From the NCBI GenBank assembly GCA_030041135.1, contig JASHOL010000373.1, positions 1-45,996 on the forward strand: 45,996 nucleotides of DNA, written 5' to 3'. A model generated the notes under the pieces. It worked only from the letters and a program-made list of their open reading frames with translations, was not told the DNA's origin and searched no databases. Every line of letters begins with the position of its first letter. The stretch's first letter is position 1. Below, piece after piece: positions 38,801-45,996 of the stretch. Origin of the DNA: Streptosporangiaceae bacterium (GTDB lineage: Bacteria; Actinomycetota; Actinomycetes; Streptosporangiales; Streptosporangiaceae). Both the position numbers and the translations under genes were made by a program.

Positions 38801-39631
38801 ATGTTCGGCCCGCTCTACCGGCAGATAGCCGATGACCTGCAGCGTCAGATCGAGGAAGGCATCCTTGCGCCGGGCCAGCGCCTCCCGACCGAGCCCGAAC
38901 TGCGAGCGCACTATGGCGCCTCTCGCAACACCGTCCGCGACGCGGTGCGCTGGCTCACCACGCGGGGGCTCGTGAGGACCAAGCCGGGCCAGGGCACCTT
39001 CGTGGTGGAGCGGGCGGAGCCGTTCATCACGACCCTGTCCTCACACCCCGAGACCGGGCTCGGCGGCGGCGAGGGCCAGGCGTTCCAGGCCGAGGTCGTG
39101 GCCCAGGGCAGGAGTCCGCGCGCCAGCCAGCCGCGAGTGTCCGTCCTGCAAGCGGCCGGCGTGGTGGCCGATGAGCTGCGGGTGGCGGCGGGCTCGTCGG
39201 TCGTCTCCAGGCACCAGGAGCGCTTCATCGACGGATCGCCGTTCTCGCTCCAGACGTCGTACTACCCGATGGGGCTCGTCCAGGCCGGCGCCGTCCGGCT
39301 GCTCGAGGCCAGCTCGATCCACCCCGGCACCGGCGCGTACCTGGGCGAGATACTCGGTTTGCGCCAGGCGAGGTACAGCGACCTGATCACGGTCAGGACC
39401 CCGACGGTCAGCGAGACGACGTTCTTCGAACTGCCAGACAGCGGCCGCGTGTCGGTCTTCGAGACGTTCAGGACGGCCTTCGACGCCGAGGACCGGCCGT
39501 TCAGGCTGACCGTTAGCGTGTTCGCAGCCGACCGGAACGAGTTCGCCGTGTTTTCAGGGGTCGTCCCGACGGAGGCCCGCACGGTGCGGAGCCCCAGGTC
39601 GGCCGAGGCCGGGACGGGTCGCGATGCCTGA
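38801..39631 (+). CDS. GntR family transcriptional regulator (UTRA effector domain), copy 1
   Basis: LYRQIADDLQRQIEEGILAPGQRLPTEPELRAHYGASRNTVRDAVRWLTTRGLVRTKPGQGTFV plus UTRA domain. Confidence 0.93.
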   Translation: MFGPLYRQIADDLQRQIEEGILAPGQRLPTEPELRAHYGASRNTVRDAVRWLTTRGLVRTKPGQGTFVVERAEPFITTLSSHPETGLGGGEGQAFQAEVVAQGRSPRASQPRVSVLQAAGVVADELRVAAGSSVVSRHQERFIDGSPFSLQTSYYPMGLVQAGAVRLLEASSIHPGTGAYLGEILGLRQARYSDLITVRTPTVSETTFFELPDSGRVSVFETFRTAFDAEDRPFRLTVSVFAADRNEFAVFSGVVPTEARTVRSPRSAEAGTGRDA

Positions 39632-40397
39632 TCCGATCTACCGGCAGATCGCCGACAGCCTGCAGCGGGATATTGAGACCGGCAAGTTCTCCGAGGGCGA
39701 CCAGCTGCCGACCGAGCAGGAGATCTCTGACGTCTGGGGTGCCTCGCGCAGCACCGTCCGCGACGCGATCAAGCAGCTCACCACCAGAGGGCTGGTAGAG
39801 GCCCACCCTGGGCAGGGCACCTTCGTCCGGCGCAAGATCACCCCGATCGTCACCAACCTGTCCGCGACGCACGACCTGGGCACCGGCGATGAGGCCCAGT
39901 ACTACATCGACGTGCGCCGCCAGCACCGCGCGCCCAGGAGCACAGTCCCGCGAGTAGAAATACAGCCCGCCACCAAACTCGTGGCCAGCGAACTGCGCCT
40001 GCCGCCCGGCAGTCAGGTCGTACTAAGACATCAGCAGCGCTTCGTCGATGAGGACCCCTACTCACTGCAAACCTCCTTCTACCCCATGGAACTGGTCACG
40101 GCCCGCGGCGCGAGCCGGCTGATCGATGCAGTCGACGTCGAGGAGGGGACCGTTCAGTACCTGCGTCGCGAGTTCGGTATCGAGCAAGTCGGCTATCGGG
40201 ATGTCATCACCGTCCGGTCGCCGGAATCCGCCGAGATAATGTTCTTCAAGCTGCCCGAAGACGGGCATATCGCGGTATTCGAAAACTTTCGCACGGCATA
40301 TGACCAGCACGGCAACCCGATTAGGGTAACTATTACGGTGTATCCGGCTGATCGGAATTGGTTCGTTATCAACGGCACTGATCCAGCCACCAGGTAG
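39624..40397 (+). CDS. GntR family transcriptional regulator (UTRA effector domain), copy 2
   Basis: IYRQIADSLQRDIETGKFSEGDQLPTEQEISDVWGASRSTVRDAIKQLTTRGLVEAHPGQGTFV; start overlaps the stop of copy 1 by 8 nt; clear paralog. Confidence 0.93.
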   Translation: MPDPIYRQIADSLQRDIETGKFSEGDQLPTEQEISDVWGASRSTVRDAIKQLTTRGLVEAHPGQGTFVRRKITPIVTNLSATHDLGTGDEAQYYIDVRRQHRAPRSTVPRVEIQPATKLVASELRLPPGSQVVLRHQQRFVDEDPYSLQTSFYPMELVTARGASRLIDAVDVEEGTVQYLRREFGIEQVGYRDVITVRSPESAEIMFFKLPEDGHIAVFENFRTAYDQHGNPIRVTITVYPADRNWFVINGTDPATR

Positions 40398-40573
40398 GAT
40401 GCCGGGCGGCGGCGCTAGGCAGGCAAGTCACCGGTTAGCCCTCGCGGGATGTCCGGAAAGCTCTAAGCTAGGCTCCCACCAAGCGATGCGCCAGGCTACG
40501 CCAATGCCGTCGCGGCCTTTCGGTTATGCGCTCGTCTGCACCAGCCAGCGACCAGCAGAAAGTGGCAAGCCCG

Positions 40574-41278
40574 ATGCTTCATGTCCGGCCCGCCGGGAAA
40601 GCTGACATGCCGGTCATCCTCGGCTTGATCGCCGAGGCGGCGGCCTGGCTCGCCGACAAGGGCACCGATCAGTGGTCGAAGCCGTGGCCCGACGAGCGCC
40701 AGCGTGACGGCCGTGTCAGGCGTGGAATCCGTGACAAGTGCACCTGGATGGTCGAGGACGACGGCCGCCCGATCGCCACGATCTCATGCCGGCCGCGCGG
40801 CAATCCCAAACTCTGGACTGATACGGAGAGCGCCGAGCTGGCCGTGTACGTGTCTCGGCTGATTGTGTGCCGTGACTACGGCGGCCAGGCAATCGGGAAT
40901 GAGTTGTTCGACTGGGCGGGTAAGTGGGCAGCGGCGCAATACGGCGCCCGCTGGATCAGAATTGATGTGTGGACAACGAACGCGATGCTTCACGAATATT
41001 ACGAGAAGCGCGGGTTTTCGTTTATCAGAGAGTGCCATTACGTCGATTGTCCCTCGGCCATGCTTTTTCAGAAGCCGACCGCTGCCATCACAGATGCCGA
41101 CGTGCCGCGGCTGCTCGAGATACCGACGCTCGCTGCGCCCAAGTCGCGCCGGCCGTCGTTAACACGCGCAATCCGCGAGCGCAGCCCAGCTCGGCAGCTG
41201 GCCGGGGTCGCCGCGATCCGGATCGCGGCCCGCTTGCTGCTGACCCATCAGGACCGCGGATCGAGCGCCCGGCGCTGA
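40574..41278 (+). CDS. GNAT family N-acetyltransferase
   Basis: [26 protein letters not shown]...[60 protein letters not shown]. Confidence 0.85.
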   Translation: MLHVRPAGKADMPVILGLIAEAAAWLADKGTDQWSKPWPDERQRDGRVRRGIRDKCTWMVEDDGRPIATISCRPRGNPKLWTDTESAELAVYVSRLIVCRDYGGQAIGNELFDWAGKWAAAQYGARWIRIDVWTTNAMLHEYYEKRGFSFIRECHYVDCPSAMLFQKPTAAITDADVPRLLEIPTLAAPKSRRPSLTRAIRERSPARQLAGVAAIRIAARLLLTHQDRGSSARR

Positions 41279-42363
41279 GTCGCGACGATGGTGGCGCTGC
41301 CGAGGACGGCATCGCCGTCGTAGAAGACGGCGGCCTGGCCCGGCGCTATCCCTCGGGCCGGCTGACGCAGCGTGATCCTCAGGCCGGAGCCATCCGCCTC
41401 GCAGACGGCCGGGCGCGGCTCGCCGTGCGCGCGCATCTGAACCTGGCAGTCGAGTGGCCCGCCCGGCGGCTCGCAGCCAGACCAAACCGGATCGCTCGCC
41501 TCGATCTCCAGCACGTCAAGTGCCTCGGCGGGTCCGACTGTCACCGTCCGGGACACTGGCTCGATGCTCAGCACGAACCGCGGCCTGCCATCGGGAGCGG
41601 GCCGGTCCAGGTGCAGGCCCTTGCGCTGGCCGATGGTGAAACCAAAACTCCCTTCGTGCGTGCCGAGCACTGTGCCTTCGGCATCGACGATCTCGCCGGG
41701 CGCGCTGCCAAGCTGGCCCTCCAGGAAGCCGCGGGTGTTGCCATCGGCGATGAAGCAAATGTCGTGGCTGTCTGGCTTGCCGGCCACGCCCAGGCCCCGG
41801 TCGGCCGCCTCCTCCCGCACCTGCATCTTCGTGCTGCCCGCCAGCGGGAACATGGCCCGGCCCAGTTGTTCGCTGGTCAGCACCGCGAGCACGTACGACT
41901 GATCCTTGGCTGCGTCGACACTGCGCACAAGCCGGGTCAGGCCCGCCGCGCCGGGCACGGGCTCCAGCCCGGCATAGTGACCGGTGCAGACCGCGTCGAA
42001 CCCGAGGGCAACCGCCCGGTCGAGCACGGCCGCGAACTTGATCTTCTCGTTGCAGCGCAGGCAGGGATTGGGTGTGTGGCCGGCGGCGTACTCGGCGACG
42101 AAGTTCTCGACGACCTCGGCGTGGAATCGCTCGGCCATGTCCCAGACATAGAAGGGGATGCCGATGACGTCTGCGGCACGGCGGGCGTCGCGGGCGTCCT
42201 CGAGCGTGCAGCAGCCGCGCGCACCGGTACGGTAGGAACTCGGGTTGCGCGAGAGAGCCAGGTGCACGCCGGTTACGTCGTGGCCGGCCTCGGCGGCCCT
42301 GGCCGCCGCGACGGCCGAATCGACGCCGCCGGACATCGCGGCCAGCACACGGATCGTAGTCAT
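41248..42363 (-). CDS. mnmA: tRNA-specific 2-thiouridylase MnmA
   Basis: Internal start [62 protein letters not shown]. Confidence 0.97.
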   Translation of the reverse strand: MTTIRVLAAMSGGVDSAVAAARAAEAGHDVTGVHLALSRNPSSYRTGARGCCTLEDARDARRAADVIGIPFYVWDMAERFHAEVVENFVAEYAAGHTPNPCLRCNEKIKFAAVLDRAVALGFDAVCTGHYAGLEPVPGAAGLTRLVRSVDAAKDQSYVLAVLTSEQLGRAMFPLAGSTKMQVREEAADRGLGVAGKPDSHDICFIADGNTRGFLEGQLGSAPGEIVDAEGTVLGTHEGSFGFTIGQRKGLHLDRPAPDGRPRFVLSIEPVSRTVTVGPAEALDVLEIEASDPVWSGCEPPGGPLDCQVQMRAHGEPRPAVCEADGSGLRITLRQPARGIAPGQAAVFYDGDAVLGSATIVATQRRALDPRS

Positions 42364-42427
42364 CGCGCCCAGGATACGCAGCGGCTGGCGGGAGCGGCGA
42401 CTAAGCCCGTGCTGGCCGGGCCGACGG

Positions 42428-43657
42428 CTACCGAGCAGCGCCGCGGGCCCGCTCCACGACCTCGCTGATGACGGCGCCAACCGCGTCCACGTCCGCCTGC
42501 TCACTGCAGTGGCCGAGCGAGAACCGCAGCGAACCGCGCGCCCGCGCCTCGTCGGCCCCCATCGCCAGCAGCACGTGGCTGGGCTGGGCGACGCCCGCGG
42601 TGCATGCGGACCCGGTCGAGCAGGCGATGCCCTTGGCGTCAAGGAGCATCAGCAGCGCATCCCCTTCACAGCCAGGGAACGAGAAATGCGCGTTCCCCGG
42701 CAGCCGGCCGGGTCCGGGCGGCGGGCCATTGAGCACGGCATCCGGCACCGCCGCCTTGACCTGCTCGATCAGGTCATCACGCAGGCCTGACTGTCGCTTG
42801 ACCTCCTCGGCGCTCCGCTCGCGTGCTACCTGGACGGCCACCGCGAAGGCCCGGATCGCGGGCACGTCCAGCGTGCCCGACCGCACGTCGCGCTCCTGGC
42901 CGCCCCCGTGCAAGACCGGGACCGGTTCCACGCCCTTGGCCAGCAGCAGGGCTCCCACGCCGACCGGGCCGCCGATCTTGTGTGCGGTGATGGTGAGAGC
43001 GGTCGCGCCCGTCCCGGCCAGGCTGACCGGCAGCTGACCTGCCGCCTGGACGGCGTCGCTGTGGAACGGGATCTGGTGCTCTCGGGCGAGCCCGGCCAGC
43101 TCGGCGATTGGCTGCACGCTGCCAACCTCGTTGTTCGCCCACATCACGCTGATCAGGGCGACGTCGGCCGGATTGCGGCCGACCGCCTCGGCCAGCGCCG
43201 GGGCGCTCACCCGCCCGGCTGCGTCGACCGGCAGCCAGTCGGAGTCGGCATCCTCGTGCTCGGCCAGCCAGCGAACGCTGTCCAGCACCGCGTGATGCTC
43301 GGTTGCGCTGGCCAGGACCCGCCGCCGCGCGGGATTGGCGGCCCGCCTGGCCCAGTACAGGCCCTTGATCGCGAGGTTGTCCGCTTCGGTCCCGCCGCTG
43401 GTGAAGACCACCTCACTGGGCCGGGCGCCGTAGGCCTCGGCGATCAGCTCCCTGGACTCCTCGACCACCCGGCGGGCCCGCCGCCCCGCGTTGTGCAGGG
43501 ACGACGCGTTGCCGAGCTGGGCCAGTTCCTCGGTCATCGCCGCGAGTGCCTCGGGCAGCATGGGTGTTGTCGCCGCGTGATCCAGGTAGACCTGAGATCC
43601 CGGTGCGGGATGAGCTCCCAGCATCGGGGCATTCCCCCCTGCGTTGGCGTTTGACAT
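42428..43657 (-). CDS. Cysteine desulfurase
   Basis: [19 protein letters not shown]...[17 protein letters not shown]...[10 protein letters not shown]...[17 protein letters not shown]...STGSACTAG. Confidence 0.97.
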   Translation of the reverse strand: MSNANAGGNAPMLGAHPAPGSQVYLDHAATTPMLPEALAAMTEELAQLGNASSLHNAGRRARRVVEESRELIAEAYGARPSEVVFTSGGTEADNLAIKGLYWARRAANPARRRVLASATEHHAVLDSVRWLAEHEDADSDWLPVDAAGRVSAPALAEAVGRNPADVALISVMWANNEVGSVQPIAELAGLAREHQIPFHSDAVQAAGQLPVSLAGTGATALTITAHKIGGPVGVGALLLAKGVEPVPVLHGGGQERDVRSGTLDVPAIRAFAVAVQVARERSAEEVKRQSGLRDDLIEQVKAAVPDAVLNGPPPGPGRLPGNAHFSFPGCEGDALLMLLDAKGIACSTGSACTAGVAQPSHVLLAMGADEARARGSLRFSLGHCSEQADVDAVGAVISEVVERARGAAR

Positions 43658-43679
43658 GGCGTGTCCAGCGTAACCGTGT

Positions 43680-43949
43680 TTCCCGCTCAGCCGTCGCGGC
43701 GCTGTGCTTCCCGCTCAGCCCTCGGGGCGCTGTGCTTCCCGCTCAGCACTCGGGGCGCGTTAGCGCGCCGCCTTCCCTCGTCGCAAAACCCGCTCCTCAG
43801 TCCAGGCGGCGCCGCGCCCCTCCGGCTCGCTCGGCCCCGCTCAGCCCTCGGGGCGCGTTAGCGCGCCGACTTCCCTCGTCGCAAAACCCGCTCCTCAGTC
43901 CAGGCGGCGCCGCGCCCCTCCGGCTCGCTCGGTCCCGCTCAGCCCTCGG
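43680..43949 (-). repeat. Nested tandem repeat array: 28-bp unit (2.5x) followed by 97/98-bp unit (2x), abutting the etfA stop
   Basis: ttcccgctcagcc(g/c)tcg(c/g)ggcgctgtgc at 43680 and 43708. 97-bp copies cccgctcag...ggctcgctcgg at 43738-43834 and 43836-43932. The start of the next unit (43934-43949) overlaps the etfA 3' end. Confidence 0.9.
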
Positions 43950-44895
43950 CCCGCTTGCCGATCTCCTCGATAAGCTGCGGCACGACCTTGAACAGGTCGC
44001 CTACGACCCCGAAGTCGGCAAGCTCAAAGATTGGCGCCTCCGGGTCCTTGTTCACCACCATGATCGTCTTGGACGTCTGCATCCCGGCCCGGTGCTGGAT
44101 GGCGCCGGAGATGCCGATTGCCATGTACAGCTGCGGGGACACCGTCTTGCCGGTCTGGCCGACCTGGAACTGATGCGGGTACCAGCCGGCGTCGGTGGCG
44201 GCCCGCGATGCGCCCACGGCCGCCCCAAGCGCGTCCGCCAGCTGCTCGATCAGCGCGAAGTGCTCGCCGGAGCCGAGGCCGCGGCCCCCAGAGACCACGA
44301 TGGAGGCCTCCGTGAGCTCGGGGCGCTGGCCGCGCTCGGCGACCACCCGGTCCGTCACCCTGGCCGTCTTGGCGGCGTCGCTGATCTCAGCGGTTACCGG
44401 CTCGATCTCGGCGGCACCGGGCGCGGGCTCGGGCGATACCGCGTTCGGCCGGACGGCGATGATCGGCGTGCCTGCCCGCACCTTTGACTGAACGGTGATC
44501 GCGCCGCCGAAGATCGACTGTTCGCCGACCAGGCCCTCGGAGATGCCCGTGACGTCGGTCAGGACGCCTGAGCCGGTCTTGACCGCGAGCCTGCCCGCGA
44601 TCTCTCGGCCCTCCGAGGTGGCGGCGACGAGGACGGCCGCCGGGGTCTTCTCCGCGACCAGCTTCGCCAGCAGTTCGGCCTTGGGAGCAACGACGTAGTC
44701 GGCGTAGTCGGGGCTGTCGGCGACATAGACCTTCGCCGCGCCGAACTCGGCCAGCCGCGCCCTGGCACCCTCGGCACCCTGTCCCGTCCACACCACCGAA
44801 GGCTCACCGTTTGCGCGGGCCAGGGTCAGCAACTCGAGGGTGACCTTCTTGACGGTCTCGGCGTCGTGCTCGGCAAGTACCAGGATCTCAGCCAT
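43939..44895 (-). CDS. etfA: Electron transfer flavoprotein subunit alpha
   Basis: [90 protein letters not shown]. Confidence 0.98.
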   Translation of the reverse strand: MAEILVLAEHDAETVKKVTLELLTLARANGEPSVVWTGQGAEGARARLAEFGAAKVYVADSPDYADYVVAPKAELLAKLVAEKTPAAVLVAATSEGREIAGRLAVKTGSGVLTDVTGISEGLVGEQSIFGGAITVQSKVRAGTPIIAVRPNAVSPEPAPGAAEIEPVTAEISDAAKTARVTDRVVAERGQRPELTEASIVVSGGRGLGSGEHFALIEQLADALGAAVGASRAATDAGWYPHQFQVGQTGKTVSPQLYMAIGISGAIQHRAGMQTSKTIMVVNKDPEAPIFELADFGVVGDLFKVVPQLIEEIGKRAEG

Positions 44896-44931
44896 GTCGG
44901 CCAGCCTTCCGCGATCAGCCTAGGGGGTTGC

Positions 44932-45711
44932 TCAGATGAACTTGCGGGCCGCGAGGAACTCGGCCGCCCTGATGCCGCCGTCACCTTCGTCGGTCACGAT
45001 CGTGCCTGCCGCCCGCGAAGGGCGCTTGGCGAAGCTGACCACCTCGGTTGCGCTGGCAGCCAGGCCGGCTTCGCCCGGGTCGAACCCGATGTCGGCAAGC
45101 GTTAGCGTCTCGACCGGCTTCTTCTTCGCCGCCATGATCCCCTTGAAGGACGGATACCGGGGCTCGTTGATCTTCTCGACCACGCTGACGACGGCCGGAA
45201 GCGTCCCCTCGACCGTGTCGTAGCCATAGTCGGCCTGCCGGTGGATTGTGATCTTCGACCCGTCCGTCTCCACCTTGCTGGCGAACGACATCTGCGGCAC
45301 GCCCAGGCGCTCGGCCAGCATCGCGGCCATCGTGCCCATCCGGGCATCTGTCGACTCAGAGCCGAGGATGACCAGGTCAAAGTCCGTGCGGCCGAGCACG
45401 GCAGCCAGCACGGCGGAAGTCACAAGGCCGTCAGATCCGCGCAGGGCCTCATCGCTGACGTGAACCGCCTTGTCGGCACCCATGGACAAGGCCTTGCGGA
45501 TGACCTCGGCGGCCTTTTCCGGGCCCATGGACACGATCGTGACCTCGCCACCATGTGCCTCGGCCAGGCGCAGGCCCTCCTCGATCGCGTACTCGTCGAG
45601 CTCGTTCGGAACGCCGTCGGCCGCGTCGCGGTCCAGCGTGTTGTCCGCGGGCCGCAAGGTGCGCTCCGACCAAGTGTCGGGTACCTGCTTCACCAACACG
45701 ACAATGTTCAT
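44932..45711 (-). CDS. etfB: Electron transfer flavoprotein subunit beta
   Basis: MNIVVLVKQVPDTWSERTLRPADNTLDRD...VPNELDEYAIEEGLRLAEAHGGEVTIVSMGPEKAAEVIRKALSMGADKAVHV. Confidence 0.97.
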   Translation of the reverse strand: MNIVVLVKQVPDTWSERTLRPADNTLDRDAADGVPNELDEYAIEEGLRLAEAHGGEVTIVSMGPEKAAEVIRKALSMGADKAVHVSDEALRGSDGLVTSAVLAAVLGRTDFDLVILGSESTDARMGTMAAMLAERLGVPQMSFASKVETDGSKITIHRQADYGYDTVEGTLPAVVSVVEKINEPRYPSFKGIMAAKKKPVETLTLADIGFDPGEAGLAASATEVVSFAKRPSRAAGTIVTDEGDGGIRAAEFLAARKFI

Positions 45712-45996
45712 GGCCTGCTGCCGACCTCCGCTTCGACACAATGTGGCGTCCTGACCTGCAGAACGCTGCCCCGGGGCCAGCCTTGGGGAAGCTGGCCGAC
45801 CCTGTCAGCCCGGCCGCCTGTGGCGGGCGGCAGGTTAAGCCTGCCAAAACGACCGGGCGGGCCGGAAGCCGGGGTGTACCTGGGCATCTACGAGTATGTT
45901 ACCCGCCAGTACGAACCGCGGGGCTACACGGCGGGCGATGCCACGCCCGCGCGAGAGCCATGCCCGCGCGTGCCCACCCCGCCCGCGGGCCGGCGC

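Noticed and set aside
43680-43949. CRISPR array
   Set aside because: Units are directly abutting tandem repeats (28 and 97/98 bp) with no unique spacers and no cas genes nearby.

Overview
High-GC actinobacterial chromosomal window, mostly ordinary housekeeping genes with readable synteny. Contents: pntAA-pntAB-pntB; an FHA-like/HTH protein; pirin; a histidine kinase/LuxR response regulator pair; an ArsR-like regulator divergent from a cytochrome P450 and a PEP mutase/isocitrate lyase-family gene; a DUF1062 protein; tRNA-Glu(CTC) and tRNA-Gln(CTG); fumarylacetoacetate hydrolase; TetR; threonine synthase; ilvE-leuB-serA; two composite GGDEF-EAL proteins; a methionyl-tRNA synthetase-like gene; an intradiol dioxygenase; gatC-gatA-gatB; ligA; a MetE-like protein; a tandem GntR pair plus GNAT; mnmA; cysteine desulfurase; etfB-etfA. 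The strongest candidate for something undescribed is the 5' leader of the MetRS-like gene (27661-27767, minus strand). A good -10 sits 7 nt upstream of a 12-codon ORF, MQICAYSVMMPR, with tandem Met codons. It is followed by four segments that can form mutually exclusive hairpins, as expected for a ribosome-mediated attenuator sensing charged elongator tRNA-Met. Other notable items: a P450 that lacks the ExxR Glu and has a shortened meander region; a dispersed ~97-nt intergenic repeat family that begins at or near stop codons (gatA/gatB and etfA/cysteine desulfurase); a D-2-hydroxyacid dehydrogenase reduced by an internal deletion to its N- and C-terminal ends; and a palindromic operator candidate upstream of serA. 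All calls come from reading the sequence and the supplied ORF track. No database searches or folding calculations were run.
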